Origin: a bacterium
GTDB lineage: Bacteria > Bacteroidota > Ignavibacteria > Kapaibacteriales > UBA2268
Direction of reading: 5' to 3'
Assembly (NCBI GenBank): GCA_024711295.1
Contig: JANJTB010000037.1
Coordinates: 1-45,074, forward strand
DNA: 45,074 nucleotides
Each line of letters opens with the position of its first letter. Position 1 is the first letter of the stretch. Below, one piece after another: positions 44,925 to 45,074 of this stretch. Below the pieces are notes generated by a model. It saw only the letters and a list, made by a program, of their open reading frames with translations, was not told the DNA's origin and searched no databases. Both the position numbers and the translations under genes were made by a program.

Positions 44925-45074
44925 GATTCTAATAAACGATTCAAGAGCTTTAAAATATGTTTTTTGATTTTAATATATTTATATTACATTCTGATTCTAA
45001 TAATCGATTCCATTGCTTTAAAATATGATGTTTTATTTTAATATCGGAAACCTGGCATTTGATTATAATAAACG
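44925..45074 (+). repeat. 68-bp-period direct repeats running off the window end
   Basis: Two full units (44925-44992 and 44993-45060, both exactly 68 bases) and the first 14 bases of a third (45061-45074). The first 52 bases are conserved at about 44/52 between the two full units. Each unit has GATTC twice, 13 bases apart, then GCTTTAAAATATG, and a hairpin TTAAAAT/ATTTTAA with a 10-base loop. The last ~16 bases of each unit differ. No unit is found left of 44925. This could be the edge of a longer tandem array, or degenerate terminal CRISPR repeats, which I consider less likely. Confidence 0.75.

Noticed and set aside
44925-45074. A CRISPR array at the window end.
   Set aside because: The period (68) fits, but similarity between units covers about 52 bases with scattered mismatches, the would-be spacers share sequence, and no cas gene is visible. 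Kept as a repeat of unknown type.

Overview
The window is about 45 kb of AT-rich DNA from a Gram-negative bacterium of the Bacteroidota/Chlorobiota (FCB) group, most likely an Ignavibacteria- or Kapabacteria-like lineage. The evidence is several secreted proteins with type IX secretion (T9SS) C-terminal sorting domains, lipoproteins of Bacteroidota style, many genes with weak or no Shine-Dalgarno sequence, several Bacteroidota-type promoters (TTG near -33, TAnnTTTG near -7), and an isolated atpD-atpC pair as seen in Chlorobi. The lineage is inferred from gene content; no 16S or tRNA gene is present.

Left part (1-17.9 kb), mostly envelope and accessory genes: a T9SS-sorted propeller protein; a broken secreted-protein gene whose signal-peptide region holds four 8-bp tandem repeats; a decayed T9SS tail on the other strand; a small lipoprotein; a histidine kinase followed by an outer-membrane barrel; a second T9SS protein; a DUF1801/YdeI protein; a lipoprotein; a large alpha-2-macroglobulin lipoprotein with an intact thioester motif; a WD40/T9SS protein; and a minus-strand trmH - HlyD adaptor - MacB-type permease cluster that lacks an ATPase gene.

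Middle (17.9-30.7 kb): a 55-residue membrane protein, a PaaI-like thioesterase with a 3-oxoadipyl-CoA-type thiolase, mntP overlapping a PstS-like lipoprotein, a lysine-2,3-aminomutase-family radical SAM enzyme with altered substrate-binding residues, dapB, a six-PAS histidine kinase, a helical-repeat protein, and a membrane pyrophosphatase of the K+-dependent type.

Right part (30.9-42.3 kb) is core housekeeping: rpsA, a FlgD-like secreted protein, atpD-atpC, guaB, an M24 peptidase homologue that has lost key active-site residues, a glycosyltransferase, a pirin, and an OmpA protein with two OmpA domains. The last 2.8 kb returns to accessory DNA: a YCF48-like T9SS protein, a second decayed T9SS tail, a 55-residue secreted ORF, about 0.5 kb of AT-rich palindrome-rich noncoding DNA, and a 68-bp-period direct repeat that runs off the end.

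I see no complete defence system, prophage, transposase or confirmed CRISPR array. The best leads are the repeat-controlled signal peptide at 1.37 kb, the 68-bp repeat at the right edge, the dispersed T9SS-tail-derived element present three times, and two enzyme homologues (KamA-like and M24) whose substituted residues suggest changed or lost activity.
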